DNA of 64,000 bases from Paragordius varius (taxonomy: Eukaryota; Nematomorpha), in assembly GCA_964247055.1 (NCBI GenBank), contig OZ176053.1:4898001-4962000 (forward strand), in the 5' to 3' direction. This document shows, one piece after another, positions 47,151-61,236 of the stretch (its first letter is position 1; the number at the start of each line of letters is the position of its first letter). The notes under the pieces are model-generated. The model ran no database searches. It had not been told where the DNA came from and saw nothing but the letters and a program-made list of their open reading frames with translations. Made by a program: the position numbers and the translations under genes.

Positions 47151-50100
47151 CATGATTTCTTAATGCAACAAAAATAGGTGTATCACGATGGAGGATTAAG
47201 GGCCATATAAAATTTTCAATTATGTATCCCACAAAATTAGTTATTTTATCGATAGATTTGGTAAAAAAATAAATAAAATGAAAAATATTATTCAATATTG
47301 TTATATGTTAAAAATTTATTTTTATGGTTTTTTAATAATGATCTAAAGCCTCACATTTCTCGTGGTGCTTTTAGTTTTGGGACGTACGAGTCATTCATGG
47401 AAGATGGTAATTGGTCATGAACAAATGCAAATTCAATACACATTCGGGTGTTTTAAACAAAAGACCATCAGAAAATATATTTATTCCCTTTCGTGATCTT
47501 TTTTAAGAGCGATTTATTTTACAATATCTTCATTTATGATATTGGGCGAGTATTAATAGATTATATGGCTTAGGTGTTCAATTAATGAAAATATAAATAT
47601 AAAATGTGAACCTCTTCTCAAACTTTTTGTCACCATTTTTTTATTTTACTTTAATCTAAAATGGCAGATAACACATAATAATTTAATATAAATGTTTTTA
47701 CGGAAAATATTCGGTAATCAATGGTTATAAGAAATTGCTTTTAAATGGTTTTAGGAGATATCAAATTTTAGAATGGGGTAAAAAACGGTTTAAAATAAGT
47801 TCAAATATAAATATAATGTTGGATAATTAGATTGCCAAGTTTTTTAATTTCAATATATTGTGAACTCAAGTTTTTGGGAAATCTTACTTTTTATTATTTT
47901 TATAAATTAAAAGGTAAGGAAATATTAAGAGAGCCATTTTGTATATTTTAATATTTTTATTAAGAGTTACCAGCTGATATTTAACACCCATTGAAAGTTA
48001 ATGTTCTTAAAATACAAAAACGGGATTAAGCAAAAATAAAATATTTTAGATTGAGAAGACTTTTATAGGTAATAAAAACAGTTCTACTTCGATCCTCAGA
48101 ACTTCAACGCTTTATTACTTGTTTATTTATTCCTAGACGATTACCATTTGGGATAGTTTTGCACTCCATAAATAAAATTTCTACCTACTGTTTTATCACT
48201 TGGATATAACACATTTATTTCAGTCCTCCATGAATTGGGATCGTACCCCAGTATCGAAAATAAATAATTCGAAAAATATGGAATAAATTGATATGATTAA
48301 AGTTTGTACTTATATAACATTTATGAACCAAAATATAAAAAACATGGTTCAAAAATTCTTGATATCACTTATTTCAAGTAAAACCAAACGGAAAAATTTA
48401 GTCAACATGACGTGTAAATTAGCTAAATTTTAAAATTATACAAAAAGACCACTTTTTTGTTTATATCAATATTAGATGAGATTTAAATAAAAATTTTGAT
48501 TTAAGTTTTAAAATTAAATAAACACGATATTTTGCAAAAATGGCGTTATAGAATTTTTATTTTCAAAACTAAATTTTATATCTGCTTATATATAGTCTGT
48601 GCTATTTAGACGCCCTAATTTGAATTGAAATGTTAATTATTATCTTGAATAAAATTTTATTAAACATTATTGACCTGTCAAAAATATTTTTTACTCACTA
48701 ACTTTTATTGGGATAGCTCCAACATTAACACTTGGATACAACATATTCAATATTATCCTCCGATATAAATTGGGTCTTTCGGAATAGGTCTGGTTAAAAT
48801 TAAATATCTTATATTACGGAAAAAATTGAAACAATGAAAAAGTTTTCACTTATATTACATCGATGCACTGAAATATAAAAAAGATTTATTTAAAACTAGT
48901 ACGTATGAATAAACTTCATAAAATTTTAGTCATATGACATGTCTGCATTAGCTAAATGTTGATAAATCAATTTTAGCGTTATATAAATACGATATTTTGC
49001 AAAATATTTTAAATTAATGGCATCAAAATAGTTTGATATAAAACTTTTTTTAAACCTAAATTTTATTTAGATATTTTGGCTTATTTATATAATTTTAATT
49101 AGGATAGAAGTATTATATTGAAACCATTTCTTTCAGTATTAAGTTTAGTAAGGTCACTCAATGTCATAATTTGGTGTTGAAACAAACACTTATAAAATCA
49201 ATGCTTTTTTAGTTAAACAATTTAATAAAATCCAAAGAAGAAAATGGAGTAAAAAATTTTTAATATACCTTTAAAATATACGAATTTTTAATCGCTTTGC
49301 TCAAAAACTAATAAAATGATATTAAACCTTTTTCTTATATGCACATTGTATTTTAAAAATTATTATAATTAAAAGACTAAACAAATCCTCCTCAATATGT
49401 GGATAGAGATCTTTAGCGAAATCTAACTATCTTTTTTAATCTAAATTTTATATATGTCCAAATACCCTTTATACATTACATTTTTGTTATTTATACAAAA
49501 TGACAGTTTGGGCTCGTTTTCTAATCTTGATCCTTAAGTCGTAAGCAAACTACTCTTTTGAAAGTTGTTTTAATTATTTAAATAAATCCTCTTCTCCTGC
49601 ATTAAATAATAAAAACATATCATTACATTTAAATTTTATAGTCCCGAACTCGGATAATTTTAAATACGATTGAAACAAACAAAATATCAAATATTTCCTG
49701 CTCGCGAAATCTTTATAAATTTACTTGATCATATGATTTTTTATCACCTCTTTATCAAGTTTTCGTGCTTGATTTAAGTCGTGTAATAAATTTTCACATG
49801 AAAGCAAGACATGACTTGAAAAACTTGCAAGTCAAGTCAAAAAAATTTTTTTATCACCCGACCCATTATTTAAAAGCCTTCCACAGTTAGTTATTTATAT
49901 TTTTACATTAAATTTTTGCATGTCGTATTAGTGATTTAAAAATTAAAAGAATCCGGCAAAAAGCGGTGAAGATTTTTTTACGGTTTTGCAATTTGAAAAA
50001 ATTTTTTGAATCATGTCAATAAAGAAAGCATACTATTTTGACCCAATACTAAAAATATATTTTAACTAAAATTAATGTCTATGGGGTATAAAGCTATCCC

Positions 50101-50343
50101 AAATTCCCCCATTTTGATTTTTAATTTAAATACACATTATATCCAAAATTTAATTTTAATCAATCACCTTTAAAGAAAAAAACTATTATTGAATACAAAG
50201 TATCTGGGAAATCCGTTTAAAAATTTAAGAATTAGAGTTTTCTACCTGTTTACATTTATTCAATGATTCCTATTTACTCATATTTATCATCAGTCATTTG
50301 GATATTTTTATGTCATTGTAACATATGAACCGGCAATTTAAAT
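47151..50343. repeat. Old repeats between LINE tail and mannosidase gene
   Basis: Two head-to-tail copies of a dispersed repeat lie at 48180-48620 and 48690-49150 (CACTTGGATA(T/C)AACA ... TTGGGATCG or TTGGGTC ... ACGATATTTTGCAAAA). They match minus-strand 5560-7485 and the copy near 23.3-23.65 kb. About 47340-47400 has a piece of the ATCATGGTGCTTTTAG family. No gene recognised. Confidence 0.5.
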
Positions 50344-53300
50344 ATGATGAATATTTACATCTTTTATTTTACCTTTTCTGCTCTATTTTTTAGTATATCT
50401 GAATCTCATAAATGTGATATAGAACAAGTAAAATTATTTTTTACTTAGAAATGTAATTTCGGATATAATGATATGATTAATGTCCACTTAATAACCCACA
50501 CACATGACGATGCAGGATGGCTTAAAAACATTGATGAATATTACTTTGGAAGTATTGATTAATTCATTTGCACATAAATAAATTAGTTTACATTAATGCG
50601 CGAACAATGAAATTTTGATTGTTTTTGAACTCAAATTTTTAATTCAGAATACCTTAGTTCAAATTGTGCATAAAACAGTACGTTATATTTCTTTGTTGAA
50701 GAATTCATATAACTGAATAAAATAATTGATTATAAAATCATCGCATCATTTTTTTAATTATCAATAATTTATATTAGCCCGTAAAAACATTAGCAACGCA
50801 AATGTTAAGGAAATACTTAATTCAGTCTTGGAAAGTTTATCTCGAAACCCTGGCAGAAAATTTAGTTATGTCGAAGCGAGTTACATCCATCAATACTTAC
50901 ACGAGGCAAATGATACTTATTACAGGCAACGTTGGGATGCCATAAACCGTTTTATTCAAAATGGTGGTAGTTTTGAATTGCAAAAATATATCATTTAATT
51001 AATTGTATTAATATATACTTATTTGAAGGGATCGGAACTGAAACCGTTTTTTTATGTAGGGCGGGATTTTTGTTTTCTCAGATGTTAATTCTAAATATTT
51101 ATTAACAAATGTCTTCAGTTTTGGCTGTTTAAATTTTATCCGTTACACAAAGGTAGTCTAATTATGGTAAAAATATATAGTTTAATTTTTGTATGCTACT
51201 TCTAAATAAACTCAAAAATACTTTATCATCCAAATAAATTGGTAATGTCATCATCAAAGACTCCGAATCCGGAGTTTTTATACCACGAAGTGTTGGCTGG
51301 GGCATGAAAATGCGCTAACGGCAAAGGCCAGTTTCTAATGATCTGTAAAAACATTGGTTGTACACAAAATTGGTAATATAAATAATAAAAATCTTTTAAT
51401 GAAAAATAAAATTTCCTTTTGAACCTTGGGAATGCGATTTTGAGTCCAAAACGATATTAAGCATTTTTTAGTTGCAAAACGATTTTGGCGATCGTTCGAG
51501 TCTTAATGCTTGGTTTTAACAAATTATTTTCATTTTTACTAAAATCATAACTGTTTCTTAATCTAGGACAATTAGAAATAGTTTCTGGTGGTTGGGTTAT
51601 GCACGATGAAGCTGTAACCCATTATTCAGATATCATTCATCAAATGACTCTGGGCATTAATATGTTTCGCGACGAATTTGGAGGTAATTTAACGATTTTT
51701 TAACACTGGCACGCTTAGTTATTATCTAAAATACTAATAACTTTTTATTTTTAATGTAAGTTTCACATATTAGAGCATATACTATTTAACGTAACATTTA
51801 TTAACAAAATAAATTCTGTCTTCATAAAGGGCCATTTTTTGTGCTGATCATTTTGCCATTCTTATATCAAATATGGGGTTTTGTGACTTTTTTTATTGTA
51901 TTATATATTAAAAAATCGTGGATTTTTTAGTATTCTTTCCTCAAAATAATAACTATATATATAAATATTTAGAGTTTTTTTAAAATACAAATTTGTAGAT
52001 TGGTTTTATATACATGATAAAAAGTCAAAAATATGAATGTGAAATTTTTGTGCGATCTTATATAAAAAATTTATTTCCTTAGTGATAAAACTATTATCTA
52101 AATTAAAAATATGAGTTTATAAAATATTTTGTATAGTTCTATATCTTACAAAGAGTTGATGACTTTAATTTTATTTACTATGCAAAAAATGACTTTTTAT
52201 ACCTATCGTTATTTTTTTATTCAAAAATATGACTTATTGTTTAATTTCTATATCCTGTCATTAAATTTAAAAAGATTTTAATACCAGGGTGTTAAATTGA
52301 CCCAAATTTATATTTTATACGGCGCGCCTACTATGGTAAAACTTATAATTATAAAGCAAAACGCAAAAACCAAAAAAAATATACTTTTTTTCAAAGAAAC
52401 CTCATATATATATATATATATAATTGAGTGTGTTTCCAATTTACATCTATATTCCCCAATTAACGACTCACACGGTAAGTTATATTTAAAAAAATCAAAG
52501 TTTTAGCATATATATATATGGTTGTCTTTTTTAAAAAATTATATGGTTATCTTTTGGTTTTCACGCGCTTTGTCGGTATAACTTCAATTGTTTTAATATA
52601 GTATTATATTATTATGTTTTGTAGATTGTGCATCCCGATCTCTCCGAACCGGTTGGCAAATTGATCCATTTGGCCATTCGGCAGCCACTGCATACTTGTT
52701 TGGGCTTTTAGGGTTTAAGGGCAGTTTTTGGGGTCGTATTTCTGATACAGTTAAACAGGCACGAATTGATGATCACACGCTGGAGTATTGGTGGAAGCCT
52801 TTACCAAATTGTAAACAATTTTGTATTATTATGTAGCTTTTTGTGTTAAAGTAAATCAAAAGTACGATTTCGGTGTTATTTGAGTATAAAACTAATTTAC
52901 TGTGGGTAAAATATGGTTAAAGTCAATTACATTTTAGTGGGGTACGTTAGAGTACCGTTTATGAAGGCATTTATAATCGCGATATGTTTTTTAAATGTTT
53001 TAATATAAGTTTATCATTTGAAAGTTTTGAATTATTCACATAACTGTGAACTACATTACTAGGCGAGCAATTTGTTAACTAAGTGTGAATATTCAAAATT
53101 GTAAGAATATATACATTGTTCAATTTATAAATCTTTCATAATAGTTCGACATATGTATGCGCCAAACGTCCCTTTCAAGAAATCCGATATGAGGGATCAA
53201 ATTCATCAACAAGAAACATTTATCAATGAATTGCAATCTGGACCTAAACATTTTATATCCATTTTACCTCAATTATATCAACCACCTCCAGGGTTTTGCT

Positions 53301-56300
53301 TTGATATATTCTGCAATGATGACCCAATCCAGGTTGTCGATTAAAATAATTTGAAAACAAATAATTTACTTTTTCCGGATTATAAGCAGTAGGAAAAGGA
53401 AATTAATATGTTAAAACTTAGGTGGGACATATTTTACAATTTTAAAAGATATGCTAAAAAGTAGTTGTTTTAATTTATTTTTTTGTCGCTTTCTTGTTTT
53501 CTAAAGATAAAACTTTTGTGTTACGAGTTACATGAGAATTTTAATAATTGAAAGGTAAAAGTCAAAATTACTCATTTTAACGTCTCAGATAAACTCTTAT
53601 ATATATTTTAATAAAAAAGGGCAATTGTTTTAACGATATATTTCCTTTGTTTGTATATGAATAAAGGGTTTATTATGGTGGAGTAGTTTATTTTAAAAAA
53701 TTTCTCATTTAAATCCGTAAATAATGTATATATTAATACAAATGTTTACCCTTTTTATATCCTTTTATTAAAACCTATTAAACTGCTTAGTAATCAATAA
53801 ATATTAACAATAAATTAGGATGATATAAATGACCCATTAACCTATAATGTGGATGAAAGAATTGAAACATTTCTTCAAATGATGCTTATTCAAGCGCTCG
53901 GTTACGATTCCCACCACATTGCTGTCACGATGGGCAATGATTTTCATTACCAAGTAGCGGAAAGTTGGTTCAGAAATTTGGATAAACTTATAAAATATGC
54001 CAATATCAAGGTAATTTTCTTGATAATTGCATCGTAAAAATGTATACCACATAATAATGAGTTATACCTAGTTTTGACCTTTTTTGACCAGTCAAAAATA
54101 ATCGAAACCGGTTTGACTGCTTATAAATGCAATCATTTTTATGAGAAATATAAATCTATATTGTAAATAAAAAGAATAGATGAAGTTAGCCGTTTATTGT
54201 TTAAAACTGTCAAAATATATTTGTAACAATTGATGTAAATTATAATTAATATCTAGCGGGTGATAAAGATTTGTTTAAAAATTTTGACTGGTTGTTTTAT
54301 AAGCGGTTACAGTAGCGGTCAATAAAGCTTTTGTAACCGGTCCATCCTTCCTTATATAATTTATATTTATTTAAAGCGTTCAATCAATGGTTCACAAATC
54401 CGTTTTAACCTGATGTACAGTACACCACAATGTTACATGCATGCATTGTCAAAAGCTAAATCACCAAAATTTATTGATTTAACTCCAACCGATATTTTGC
54501 AAATGCAGGAAAATAATGACAAGTTATTAAAAAACCACTTACCTCTCAATCATATCCATCGGCGATTTAAAACGGAGCCAATTTTGAGGCAACGTAAAAC
54601 GGAATCTAACGTCTATTACAAAATTTTTATAAATAATGGCGAAATAATGTATGGTCACAGTGTCAATGAAACAACCAATTTACAAGATATTCGTATTATG
54701 GGGCTTCATGAACGTCAGTATAAAAGTGCTTGGCCTATATCCTCTGGAGGTGATGGATTCCCCCTAGTTAATTATGGAATCAACATTTGGACTGGTATAT
54801 TTTAGTGGCATTTTAATACAATATATGGTCCTGCTTTGGTTTTTATTTAATTTTGACAATTCTTTTATTGTAAATTTAGGGTATTATAGTAGCCGACCGA
54901 CCTTTAAAGCCTATGTGAGAGAAGCAAGTGCTATGCTTCAGGTAAAAATAAATTTTTCATCCTTATATTTCATTTAATAAATTAAATTATATGATTTTTT
55001 AGATTTGTCAAAGAATCGCGGCCCTTGCACATATTCAACAGGCCAACGATGGACATATAAAAGGTTTTACATACTTTATATTGTGCTATATTTTCAACAT
55101 ATTGTCTCCAAATGATAAAATATCGATATAAAATTCTCGAAAATAAGGAATGTATATTCTTTCTAACTAATTATTTAGGTAATACAAACCGATATAATTA
55201 CGACCAATCAATGTTAAGTATGAGTGTGGCTTTGGTTCAACATCACGATGCTGTAACGGGAACTGCTAAACAACAAGTCACTAATGATTATGCTAGACGA
55301 TTGTCCCAAGGCATAAAATTGTGTCAAGTATGTGTGTTTACCAATATGATATTTAAAACATCTAATTTCTCAGTATATTTTGTATTTTATCGATGTATGA
55401 AAGGATGAAATACACAGTATAGTTGATTATACAACTTTAAAGTGGTTTTTCATACACCATTTTTATCTAGGAAGGCCTGTCTAAGGATATGCTCAATCAG
55501 TGATTGCAAGATATAAATTTTAAGCTGAGCAAATAATGGATAAAAAACGACAAATGAAATTCTTATTCAAATTTAAACCTGAATTTACGTGACTTTAAAC
55601 ATTATAAAAAAACATTACTTTGCTCACTTCATTGATAAAAATTTAATTATGTAGGATATTTTAGAAGAAAAGGCCTGTAACAATTTATTGACGATATCAA
55701 ATATCATCTCGTCCTCCAAATTGATCAGTACATAAAAGGAAATGGCATATTTTATGCCGAATTTTTTTATTAATTTTTACATATTAATACCACTTAAAGC
55801 AAAGGAACTTATATAATTTTTTGTTTATTATTCATTGCAAAATATTTAAGAATTGCAAAATTATCTAACTGGTTAGGACTGTAATGATTATGGATTTCTA
55901 AACCCTTTTCATGTGCCATTAAATATTATTTTTAATAATCCTTATAATATTTTTTGCTTTAAAACCGTTGCGCTTAACCCTCCATTCATTTTTTATATTT
56001 TATCATTTACTACTTTTAAATAGGAGAATATAGAGACTCAGCTCCACGCCATAAACATTTTGGACAAAAATGCAAAATTAATAAATTGTCCTTTACTCAA
56101 TATCAGTGTATGTCCTTTCACTCGGAAGCCTTCCTCACAAGTAAATCATTTTTTGTTAATTAAAAATATATATCATATTACAATAGCATATATTTCGAAC
56201 AATATTTTCCAATATACTTAGTATTTTTGGTTTGATATAATTGTAAAAATTTATGTGTGATTAGATTGAATTTATGGTTTATAATCCATTACCATGGGTA

Positions 56301-59300
56301 ACTGAGCACCATATTAATATTCCCATCCATTTTGTTAATGGTTCAAATCTGCAAGTCTTGGAATTAGCAGAAGATGGAAAACATGTGCAACATGATTACC
56401 AAGTATTATAAGTTTAGTGTCTTTAATTTTTCTGGAATAACCTTTTATTCACTTTTATTTGTTTAGATTTTTTATATAAGTTATTTAACAGGATCATGTA
56501 GTGTGATACGTGCTAAGCTATGTAAAGCTTACTAGTTTTTTTTTCAAATACCCTTAATTAAACTGCATTTATCGTTGACCGTTGATGAAATAGGATGGTT
56601 AAGAAATTTGTTTAGTTTTGTTTTAAATTTTCATATAAATTAGTTTATTTTTTTGTTAAAATATTTTTTCTAAATATATGAAAAAATGGTAACTTTTTTA
56701 CTTGTTTTAGTTAGCTTCCATACCATTGTCATTAATTCGATTACCTGAATGGATTTCTCATTTGTCAACTAATAAACATTTTAACGGAAAAAGTTCCAAA
56801 TTATTGACTATCAAATGTCAATTAAAACCAATGTCTTTTTCACGGTAAACATATATTGTTGAAGGCGAACATTTTTAAAATATATTTTTTATGTAAAGTA
56901 AAATTATCATTATTTTTTCACTGTATAAAAAATCATATTTGTTAATTATCACGAATATTTTTGCTTAAGACCGTTTAAATGGGTATTAGTTACAATTTTG
57001 TTTATTTATATCTTATTCATAACACATTAATAATATTGTTTAATCTACTTTTATAAATTATATAAAAAAGCAATAAAAAACCAATACACTTAATATCTAT
57101 CCATCTATTCTTTAAATTAATTTAATTAAATAAAATACCGTTGGCTTAAATTTTTTTGTCTATTTTTAAATTAAATTGAACCACAAAAAATAAATGAATT
57201 CAAATACACATCACTATGCTCGGTATTATCTATAGTAAATCATTTTTTTATTTCGATAAAAAGAGTAAGTTAGAGGAATTTTTTGCATTATAATTTTGTG
57301 TTTTATTTTATCTATATTTTGCAATGTTTTAATATAATTTTAGTGTACTTATTAATTCGAAGACGGCATATATCAAAATTACAATGTTATATAAACTATC
57401 TTATACAATTGTTGACTAAAATTTTGTTTATTCATAGATACCAAATAAGGTTTACAAAAGATAATAATGGGCAAGGAACAAATTTGATTTCGCGTGATAA
57501 CTATATGGATACGGATACCGAAAATGAAAATTATGTCATAGAAAATGAAGTTTATTATTTAATTTTTTATATTTGTCAGCCCGACCGTCCATAAAAATAA
57601 TTTAAACTTGGAATTATTTGAACTTAATTTTTATGGTATTTAATTACCTAATGCTTTAGGCGTCTAATTATTTCTTATATATTGAAATAAGATCAATATT
57701 AAAGATTCTCTAAAAAAAATATTATTAAACATGAAAATATGGTTGTTTTTTTAATAGCATTTACAATTTTTTCGAAAGAGAAAACATGTGTATGTGTATA
57801 TTACATTTTATTAATTTTTTAACACGAAATCCACATTTTTATGATTATCAAAAGTAGTTCTTTGCAAAATCCAGTCAATATACAAAATTATGATGTCCTT
57901 TATATTTTTTTTCGTTAATCAATTTTAATTCAATCGTATATATATTAAATATATATATTTGACTATTCCGTTTTTTTAGAATATGCGCTATGAATTTTCC
58001 ATGGTACCTGCATCAAACCTAATCAGTGGAAAATTGTACAATAAAATTACAAACATTGCAACTAAATTGGACATTGGGTTTGCATGGTATGGGGCCCCTC
58101 ATCACCCAAAATTCCCAGGATCTGATGCTTATTTGTTTCGATCTAATACCTATGAAGCAAGAAATTTATCTTATTTCGAAACGATACGTCCTAATAGAGA
58201 AGCGAATGGTTATAAATTTGAGGGTGAACCATTTTACAACAGCAATAAGAATGAAAAGAATAAATATCATAACAGGATGAAAATAAGCAAGGTATCAATT
58301 TTAGGGATTTAACCATATAATAATATTTATATAATCATATAAAATTTAAACTAATTAAAATATCATATTATTTATATCCACTATTTATGTTATAAATTTT
58401 TATTCATTTCGATAAAATTATTATAAACGAGGATATAAAATTTTATTTTACTTTATATACATATTTATTAATGCGAAAATTTCTTTATTTCGAAAGTTAA
58501 TAGTAATTTAGGTGTCAATTATATATTTTTAAACAAATTTTTATTATTTTTCAGGGTTCCCTGTATGAACAAGCGACCATATTTGTCAACGAATGGTTAA
58601 ATCTTGAGTTTCGACTTTATAAAACAGGACAAGTTGATAGCTTTCAAGTGGATTGGACCGTGGGCCCTATACCAATGTGGGATGCCCTACCAAAAGATAT
58701 AGTTTTGCAGTATCAAACAGATATCACATCGTTCAAACATCAACCGCAACAAAGTTCGGAAGAAAGATATGGCGAAAAGTAATTTATTTTAACATTCAAT
58801 TTCTTATGATTCGGTAATAACTTTTAAAAATTAAAAAAAACGCAAATACTATTCAATAACTATTATTATGTTAAACAAAAGTATTAATGCACAAACTCTA
58901 AAAAACTTTAATATATTATTATTATTATGATTATATGACAAATAAACGTTTAAAAGTGTATTTAAAACTCAAATTTTAATTTTGGAATTGTTTTTCTCGA
59001 AATGGAAGACCATGAGCTTTTTTGGGGCCTTTTGAAATTCGGACAAAGAAGATTTTTTTAAACTATGTTAACTCTATTTCTCTCCGTCCGTATTAAAAAA
59101 ATTTATATATCAAAAAGTAGCAGACAATAAAATTTGTGCTGTTCATATAAATTTATTTGGCTATTTATAAAATTTATCAAAGTAATTGAGTTATTTAATC
59201 ATATGGTTTCCAGTTGCAAAAACTGATATATTTAATATCCATATAGATATAAATTGATTTTGCTATTTTAGAGAATCCCAATTGTTGCAATTTTTCACCG

Positions 59301-61066
59301 ATTCAAATGGAAAATTTATGGTACCTAGGATAGTATACCCAAACCATAAGAATTTACCAAAAACATCCAATATTAAATACAATAGTACGCATGATAAAAA
59401 ATTAAATTTTGGCAGGAAATTAAGTCCATCCGTTTTATTGGCAAAACTTGAGCAAAATGACCCACGAATTCGACTTAATTATGTGGCTAAGCAATATTAC
59501 CCTATGACATCTAGAGTCTTTATCCGTGATGAAACAGTAACTTAGTTTTATTTTATGTAAGTATGATACAGTAAAAGCACAAAAATATGTGTTAAATAGT
59601 CGCCTTTCAATCGGTGTTTTGGAAATGATTAACCGAAAAAATATTTAATATATATTAGTTGCAGCTAATATATTATTTATATGAATTTTTTTGGCAACAA
59701 TCGTGCTTTTTCCTCTTATGCAATTATAAAAAAATACATATTTTTAATGATAGAAAACTACAGAGCATCACAATATTCGTCGACAGTTTGGCATTATATC
59801 AGATAGATCTCAAGGAGTTACATCTCATAAACCTGGTGGGATTGAAATAATGGTACATAGGCGACTTATTGAGGATGCTGGATTGGGTGTTGATGAAGCC
59901 CTGAATGAATTAGGTCCAGATAGAAAAGGTTTGTATATTTGATTAATTTTCTGTAAAGAAACTCCAATTAATCTTAATATAATTTTTCTGCTAGTAGGTC
60001 CCTTTTTTATAAAACCAATTGGGAAAATTGACTGACTATTTAAAAGGACAAAATGTGGTTTTCGGACATTTCAGCTTTACTTTGTGACAATAATTTTAAT
60101 TTATTTATTTGTCAAAAACATAATTTAAGATCCTACATAATTAAAACATTGTTTGATCATCCGTTTGCTTTTATAGGATTAATCGCTCGGGGAAGGCATA
60201 TCTTAGTATTTGACACTCCATCAAAAACAAATGCTCTTATGACTAAACTGGCACAAGAAAATTATTTGAAACCACATCTTATGTTTGTACATAATAATGG
60301 AAAGATAACGAAAAATTCCTTTAGAATGGTGAGTGTGAAAAATGATAATATAAGTTTAATTATATATTCATTGTTAAATTTTAACCCCTTTAACGAAACC
60401 GTATTAACTTATATAATATATTTTACTACAATATTCGTATGAGGTTGAGGTGAGTTCTGGCTTAATGTATTAAATGAGAAATTTGTTATAAAACTATTTT
60501 GCTTTATTTTATTTAAAAATGTTTTTAGTATGAAATGATACTTTACGAAGCCCTACCACCCAATATTAATATATTGACCTTCACTGTGTGGAATGATAGA
60601 CAAGTATTATTACGACTTGAACACATTTATGCTCCATATGAACACGTTACACTTTCTCTCCCGGTCTATTTGGATTTAAATGTAAGATTTTTGCAATAAA
60701 TTTCATATAGGCTAGATTTATAGCCTTCCAAATTTTATTTTTAACTGATACCCAAAATTTTTTCATGTTTAATGATGTTGAGATATGAGAAAGTTTACAA
60801 TATTTATTTATTCACAGATCAATCGATAGGGTTTTGTTGTGAAATATTTTATTTTATAGAATATATTTCGGATAAAATTCGCGCTTATTAAATCTGTTAC
60901 CTTGGATGGGGGTCCCTTAGAATCACAACAACAATATGATTGGTTCTCTCAGAATAATGAGTACCTAAAATCTCCACCTTTAAATATGGAATCCTTCAAT
61001 TCATCCACGGAATATATAATTATGTTAAAACCTTTGGAAATTAAATCCTACATATTGTATTTGTAA
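50344..61066 (+). CDS. MAN2B1: Lysosomal alpha-mannosidase (glycoside hydrolase 38)
   Basis: Removes alpha-linked mannose from glycoproteins in the lysosome. Exons: 50344-50427, 50449-50551, 50778-50963, 51567-51683, 52625-52810, 53145-53332, 53819-54010, 54377-54794, 54880-54941, 55003-55063, 55179-55327, 56024-56140, 56265-56402, 56711-56844, 57438-57549, 57980-58291, 58555-58778, 59272-59536, 59787-59928, 60177-60328, 60529-60681, 60860-61066. All are GT-AG and in phase, giving about 1,233 aa (human about 1,011). Signal peptide [19 protein letters not shown]. Zinc ligands in [17 protein letters not shown]; nucleophile Asp in WQIDPFGHS; third-ligand region [10 protein letters not shown]. 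Later blocks: [53 protein letters not shown]. Oddities: a first intron of only 21 nt; about 85 extra residues in exon 8 before NIWTGYYSSRP; and an optional exon at 55655-55727. Polyadenylation AATAAA at 61199. Confidence 0.92.
54065..54345. mobile_element. Decayed MITE-like inverted repeat in mannosidase intron
   Basis: TTTTTGACCAGTCAAAAAT and CCGGTTTGACTGCTTATAA on the left face TTTTGACTGGTTG and TTATAAGCGGTTACAGTAGC on the right, in inverse orientation. No clear target duplication. Non-coding. Confidence 0.4.
55655..55727 (+). other. Possible optional mannosidase exon
   Basis: Bounded by TTATGTAG and GTACAT, this 73-nt block reads [20 protein letters not shown] in the phase left by the preceding exon. 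It ends in phase 1. The next exon begins in phase 0 at 56024, but an alternative acceptor at 56034 (TATAG|AGACT) restores frame. Skipping it also keeps frame. Family members have a short variable stretch here, so either form is plausible. Confidence 0.3.
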
Positions 61067-61236
61067 TAATTACTTTTTTGATCTCATTTACCATATACTA
61101 TATATTAATAATTTATATATATATATATATATATACCAGTATTATACATTTATTTCCCGGTGATCTCACACACACAACACATTCAAATGCATTTAAAAAA
61201 TAAATTATTTAGTTAAAATTTGGTTGATTATGCCAA

